Assembly (NCBI GenBank): GCA_043808035.1
Contig: JAZDFH010000007.1
Span: 1 to 9,417, forward strand
Reading direction: 5' to 3'
Source of the DNA: JAZDFH01 sp043808035
GTDB lineage: Bacteria > Patescibacteriota > Minisyncoccia > UBA6257 > Colwellbacteraceae
DNA length: 9,417 nt
Shown: positions 6,601-9,417 of the stretch, in pieces
Numbering within the stretch: the stretch's first letter is position 1
How the letters are laid out: each line of letters starts with the position of its first letter
Made by a program: the position numbers and the translations under genes
The notes under the pieces: model-generated
What the model saw: the letters and a program-made list of their open reading frames with translations, nothing else
What the model was told of the DNA's origin: nothing
The model's database searches: none

Positions 6601-7626
6601 TCATTGGTAATAAGGAAACTTGCCGACCTGATTGTTGAACACAATGCTATTTTGGTTTTTGAAGATCTTAATATGCGTTTTAAGCAAATACGAGGTGGTA
6701 TCGAAAAAAGTGTGTATCAACAGTTGGAAAAGGCACTGATCGATAAACTAAACTTTTTGGTGAATAAGGAAGAAAAGGATCCCGAACAAGCAGGGCATTT
6801 GCTCCGTGCGTATCAGTTGACTGCACCGTTCACCACATTTAAGGATATGGGCAAGCAAACAGGAATTATGTTCTATACGCAAGCAAGCTACACTTCTAAA
6901 ACTTGTCCCGAGTGTGGTTTTCGCCCAAATGTGCGATGGGATGGGGCTGATCTCATAAAAAAATTTGAAGATAAGAAAATTGACATCGTATATACTGGAA
7001 AGCATTTCACGATTTCTTATTTGCTATCTGATTTTATTAAAGATCAGAACCCTTCAAAGCGAAACAATATATTGTTTGCGGGCAAAAAGAAAAAGGAAGA
7101 ATTTGTACTCAATACGCAAAAGGCAATGCGGTATAAATGGTATAGGAGAGCATTGCATGACATATCTCTTAATAAAGGTGAGGAAAAAATGAAATCACAA
7201 ACAGAAACAGGGATGATAATCCAATATAACATTACTGACTGTCTAAAGGGTCTGTTTGAGAGAAGCGGTATTGACTACAACAGCAATATTGTTGAACAAA
7301 TTAAAAACAAAAGGGAAGAATTGCCAAAAAAGTTTTATGACAATTTGAGTTTTTATCTTCATTTGCTTACGAATACCCGAAGTAGTATTTCCGGAATAGA
7401 AGTTGATCACATAAATTGTCCACATTGTGGTTTCCATAGTGATTCTGGATTCAAGGGGGCGCAGTTTAATGGAGATGCTAACGGTGCATATAATATTGCA
7501 CGGAAGGGAATATTGGTTCTGAAGAAAATCAAACAATATAAAAAAATTAATTCTGGCTTGGAGAAAATGAATTGGGGTGATCTGTTCATTGATATAGAAG
7601 AATGGGACAAGTTTACACAGAGATAA
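3679..7626 (+). CDS. cas12a: Cas12a (Cpf1), type V-A CRISPR effector nuclease
   Basis: The protein has 1315 residues and is intact; it is the crRNA-guided DNA nuclease of the system. It opens with FDKFTNQYALSKTLRFEL (WED-I), then the REC lobe with W167-N186 (GYFTKFQETRKN) and TLDKQILSDKE (293-303). WED/PI follows with GFDKNKE (601-607) and YKLLPGASKMLPK (656-668); K606 and K664 match the PAM-contacting lysines of LbCas12a (K538, K595), so a T-rich PAM is expected. RuvC-I has D903 (GVDRGEKH), the bridge helix W960, RuvC-II E995 (FEDLN), RuvC-III D1266 (GDANGAY), and R1234 matches the Nuc-domain arginine. C1076/C1079 (TCPECGF) and C1247/C1250 (NCPHCGF) form a complete four-cysteine set, which is degenerate in the well-studied Cas12a proteins. 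The ATG at 3679 is chosen because the family N-terminus follows; a TTG at 3637 overlaps no homologous sequence. GGAGG lies directly after the ATG rather than before it. The gene is AT-rich and Lys/Asn-rich compared with rarA, and it abuts cas4. Confidence 0.97.
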   Translation: MEEKSINKNVFDKFTNQYALSKTLRFELVPVGNTQKILEDENVFEKDRIIREKYEKTKPYFDRLHRAFIKGSLAGKKIEGLDEYFDVFEKYQKNKKDKNIKKDFDTKIKELRQNLNNHFNTQELFSESVFGLLKEKYGSEEDSFIKDEQENFILNNKGEKVSIFDEWKGFTGYFTKFQETRKNFYKDDGTATAVVTRIVDDNLYRFCENLQLFKSIKNKINFEEVGKTFGVKLEDIFTIESYNQYLLQDGIDIYNTILGGKTLENGEKVKGLNEIINKYRQDHKGEKIAFFKTLDKQILSDKERPDFIESIKDDGELLVKLKEFHNSAEEKTAVLKKLFGEFVENTSAFDLTKIYISKEGMNTILLKWMDSEGKDNFERILFEQNKKEKLIKFDKDTNAYKFLDFIALSYLQIALVEGDFEHKEIWKEKYYRSEENRNAFIDKNSHISLWQQFLQIFAYEFGSLFKHTYQKTNDGKVTVIDEGYDIYKESFEKLIDRDQANFAVTADDKLIIKNFVDNTLWIYQMAKYFAIEKKRKWLGSDYETDANFYEHIKYGFRSIFYADAYKRIVKERMLLQSYLTQKPYSTDKWKLNFENPTLVDGFDKNKEADNSAVILRGDDYYYLAVMKKGNNKIFDDRNKKSFLENIENGKYEKMVYKLLPGASKMLPKVFFSQKNIDYYAPSDRIFEIRNCASHTKNGIPQKGFKKKEFNINDCHEIIDFFKQSISKNDDWKCFNFQFSDTKKYKDTSDFYREVEDQGYKISFEEVSKHYIKNKNNAGELFLFKIHNKDWNLKDGTKKAGSKNVHTLYFEQVFSDENKKSNFPIKLNGEAELFYRPKTDEQKLGYKPDSKGNKVVNHKRYADNKTFFHVPITLNRTALRARYFNQKINEFLVGNPGINIIGVDRGEKHLIYYAGIDQQGNLLKNKEGNTVLGSLNTINGVDYHRKLEERSKIREKARQDWQEIENIKDLKKGYISLVIRKLADLIVEHNAILVFEDLNMRFKQIRGGIEKSVYQQLEKALIDKLNFLVNKEEKDPEQAGHLLRAYQLTAPFTTFKDMGKQTGIMFYTQASYTSKTCPECGFRPNVRWDGADLIKKFEDKKIDIVYTGKHFTISYLLSDFIKDQNPSKRNNILFAGKKKKEEFVLNTQKAMRYKWYRRALHDISLNKGEEKMKSQTETGMIIQYNITDCLKGLFERSGIDYNSNIVEQIKNKREELPKKFYDNLSFYLHLLTNTRSSISGIEVDHINCPHCGFHSDSGFKGAQFNGDANGAYNIARKGILVLKKIKQYKKINSGLEKMNWGDLFIDIEEWDKFTQR

Positions 7627-8166
7627 ATGGAATCCTACATCCCCATATCTAAAATAAACGATTTCCTATATTGTCCGCTTTCTTTGTATTTGCATAGCAT
7701 ATACGAAGGATTTGATGAAAAAATGTACCATCAATCGCCACAGGTAAAAGGACGCATTGCTCACGCAAACATTGATGACGGGCAGTATTCAACCGAAGCG
7801 AGGTATTTACAAGGAATCATGGTATATAGCGAAAAATACGGCATCCTTGGGAAAATTGATATCTACGACAAGCAAGAAAAAGCGCTTATTGAACGCAAGA
7901 GAACAGTAAAACATATCTACAAAGGATACCTGTATCAACTGTACGCTCAAAAAGCATGTTTGGACGAAATGGGTCATCCTGTCGAAAAAATGTATGTGCA
8001 TTCATTAACAGACAATAAACGGTATCTCATACCATTTCCAAATGAAAAAGAATGGAAAACATTCGAAGATACCATACATGAGATACAAACATTCGATATA
8101 CGAAATTACTTACATCATCGATGCGATAAATGCACGAAGTCGATTTATGGAGAATTAAGTTGGTAA
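7627..8166 (+). CDS. cas4: Cas4, RecB-like nuclease for spacer acquisition
   Basis: The product has 179 residues, normal for a compact Cas4. Its ATG follows the cas12a stop with no gap, which implies translational coupling. Cas4 trims prespacers and helps Cas1-Cas2 pick those with a correct PAM. The N-terminal cysteine C16 (FLYCPLSLYLH) is present, as are the PD-(D/E)xK residues H46 (RIAHA), D78 (GKIDIYD), and E89 with K91 (IERKR), followed by the QxxxY-like QLYAQK helix (104-109). The C-terminal cluster shows C166 and C169 (RCDKC), but where the last iron-sulfur cysteine is expected (the usual ending is Y..LCW) the protein reads YGELSW, with S178. The cluster may thus be incomplete or coordinated differently. 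The nuclease residues look intact. Confidence 0.92.
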   Translation: MESYIPISKINDFLYCPLSLYLHSIYEGFDEKMYHQSPQVKGRIAHANIDDGQYSTEARYLQGIMVYSEKYGILGKIDIYDKQEKALIERKRTVKHIYKGYLYQLYAQKACLDEMGHPVEKMYVHSLTDNKRYLIPFPNEKEWKTFEDTIHEIQTFDIRNYLHHRCDKCTKSIYGELSW

Positions 8167-8169
8167 AAT

Positions 8170-9132
8170 ATGCTTTCATTGCCTGATTTTAAAGAAAAAC
8201 AAGTATTGTTTGTTCAAACGGAAAGGGGGATAGATAATACCCTAAAATTTTGTAATGATAATATTGTGTTTAAAAAAGATGGAAAAATCATCAACCGTGC
8301 GTCATGTCATCGAGTGTTTTCTGTTTTTGTGGTCGGAGATATAACAGTAACAAGCTACCTAATGCAGAAAGCGCGGGATTATGGTATTTCGTTCTTTTTC
8401 TTAAAACATAATTTGGAGACATATTCTTCGATTTTAGCGCAAGCGGAAGGGAATTACTTACTTCGAGAGAAACAGTACAGCATGACAACCGAAAAAGAAC
8501 TTACTATCGCGAAAAAAATTGTTGAAAATAAAATACACAATCAAATTCGGCTTCTAAATAGTAAAAAAAGGATAAAAGATATTCACGTGGCAAAAAGAGA
8601 ATCGTCTGAAAAAGTTATGAATACGGAAAATGCACAATCGTTGTTGGGAATAGAGGGAAATGCGACAAAAGAGTTTTTCCCTGTGTACTTTGAAGAAATT
8701 GGGTGGTATAGACGACTACCGCGAGTGAAACCCGATGAATGTAACGTACTGATGGATATGGGATATTCGATGCTTCATAATATCGTAGACTCTCTTCTGC
8801 GATTGTATGGATTTGATACATTTAAGGGATGCTATCATCGATTATTCTTTCAACGGAGATCGCTTGCGTGCGATATTATGGAACCATTTCGATGTATCAT
8901 TGATCGTAAAATCCTTACGATGTTCAATCTCGGTCAGGTTGATAAAAAAGATTTTAAGGTTATAAAAGGAGCGTATTCGCTCTCATATAAAGCAAGTCCG
9001 AAATATAACAGATTATTACTTGAAACGATTATGGAATACAAAGAAGATATTTACGGATATATTAAAGGATTTTATCGATATGTAATGGATGATTCGGTCA
9101 ATCCTTTCCCCTCATTTAAGATAAAACGATAA
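8170..9132 (+). CDS. cas1: Cas1, CRISPR spacer integrase
   Basis: The product has 320 residues, a usual length. Cas1 catalyses insertion of new spacers into the array as a Cas1-Cas2 complex. The N-terminal beta-rich domain (1-90) ends with the ISFFFLKHN strand. The C-terminal helical domain carries the metal-binding triad: E162 (GIEGNA), H223 (CYHRLFF), and D235 with E238 in SLACDIMEPFR (231-241). All are present, so activity is expected. The start lies 3 bp after the cas4 stop. A GGAG sits at 8149-8152 but is too far upstream to be a normal ribosome site, so coupling to cas4 translation is more likely. Basic residues at the C-terminus (FKIKR) end the protein 2 bp before cas2. Confidence 0.97.
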   Translation: MLSLPDFKEKQVLFVQTERGIDNTLKFCNDNIVFKKDGKIINRASCHRVFSVFVVGDITVTSYLMQKARDYGISFFFLKHNLETYSSILAQAEGNYLLREKQYSMTTEKELTIAKKIVENKIHNQIRLLNSKKRIKDIHVAKRESSEKVMNTENAQSLLGIEGNATKEFFPVYFEEIGWYRRLPRVKPDECNVLMDMGYSMLHNIVDSLLRLYGFDTFKGCYHRLFFQRRSLACDIMEPFRCIIDRKILTMFNLGQVDKKDFKVIKGAYSLSYKASPKYNRLLLETIMEYKEDIYGYIKGFYRYVMDDSVNPFPSFKIKR

Positions 9133-9134
9133 TC

Positions 9135-9416
9135 ATGTTGATAGTCGCATACGATTTTGTTTCAAATAAAACGAGGGCACAATTTTCCAGGTTTCTCAAA
9201 AAATTCGGGAGGAAAATACAGTATTCAATATTCGAGATAGAGAACAGTCCCCGTATTTTACAGAACATCTTGGATGAGGTAGAATATAAGTACAAGAAAC
9301 GATTTGAAGATTCTGACAGTATTTTGATATTTTCCGTATGCGAGGGGTGCCAAAAAAAGATCGCTCGTTATGGATATGCAAAGAATGAAGAGAAAGAAGT
9401 GGTAGTATTTGAATGA
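9135..9416 (+). CDS. cas2: Cas2, structural partner of Cas1 in spacer integration
   Basis: The product has 93 residues and is complete, with the TGA ending one base before the window edge. It has the ferredoxin-like Cas2 fold. The first strand ends at D7 (MLIVAYDFVSN), the conserved acidic residue; the first helix has RAQFSRFLKKFG; the second strand region has IQYSIFEIE. The second half has helix residues 40-57, a strand DSILIFSVCEG, and the C-terminal VVVFE strand used for dimer or Cas1 contacts. It is the last gene of the cas operon. The leader and repeat array normally follow in loci of this layout, and would lie outside the window. Confidence 0.95.
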   Translation: MLIVAYDFVSNKTRAQFSRFLKKFGRKIQYSIFEIENSPRILQNILDEVEYKYKKRFEDSDSILIFSVCEGCQKKIARYGYAKNEEKEVVVFE

Positions 9417-9417
9417 C

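Noticed and set aside
6748..7536. Minus-strand open frames inside cas12a, rarA and the methyltransferase gene.
   Set aside because: They overlap strongly conserved coding sequence on the plus strand, have no promoters or family features, and read as composition shadows.
3679..7626. Assignment of the effector to Cas12a2 rather than Cas12a because of the zinc ribbon.
   Set aside because: The WED/PI motifs (GFDKNKE, KLLPGASKMLPK), the Nuc arginine context and the RuvC spacing match Cas12a closely; only the cysteine pairs recall Cas12a2.

Overview
The window is bacterial and complete enough to show a conserved chromosomal block on the left and a type V-A CRISPR-Cas locus on the right. TGA ends rarA and cas2 and TGG encodes Trp, so the genetic code is standard. 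The cas12a product resembles the Parcubacteria-type (PbCpf1-like) branch, and three other traits fit Candidate Phyla Radiation (Patescibacteria): a small membrane-anchored SurA-N protein, compact gene spacing, and almost no recognisable Shine-Dalgarno sequences. The phylum assignment is inference, not proof.

Left block (1-3286). Bases 1-189 hold only short unassigned reading frames. A very strong 16-bp hairpin (190-226) and a second inverted repeat (239-265) close the 3' end of a minus-strand gene for a SurA-N-domain membrane protein (249-962). Divergent from it run an RlmI-like class I SAM-dependent methyltransferase (1106-1969) and the replication-recombination AAA+ ATPase RarA/MgsA (2024-3286).

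Intergenic region (3287-3678). This 392-bp gap holds a dyad-symmetric stretch, a probable rarA terminator (3427-3457), a good sigma70-type promoter (TTGCAA, 17 bp, TATAGT; 3480-3508), and then a segment of about 120 bp with three mutually complementary elements. That segment ends in a textbook intrinsic terminator (3611-3634) just before cas12a. It looks like either an attenuated leader or a separate small RNA gene.

CRISPR-Cas block (3679-9416). cas12a, cas4, cas1 and cas2 lie on one strand with gaps of 0, 3 and 2 bp, so they are almost certainly one operon. Cas12a is the crRNA-guided effector, Cas1-Cas2 the spacer integrase, and Cas4 the nuclease that trims prespacers and helps select those with a PAM. 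No CRISPR array lies in the window; in loci of this type it usually follows cas2, which here ends one base before the window edge.

The unusual points are these. Cas12a keeps a complete TnpB-style four-cysteine zinc ribbon split by the Nuc domain. It lacks clear counterparts of the known pre-crRNA-processing residues. Cas4 has a serine where the last cluster cysteine is expected. A switch-like RNA element sits upstream of the operon.
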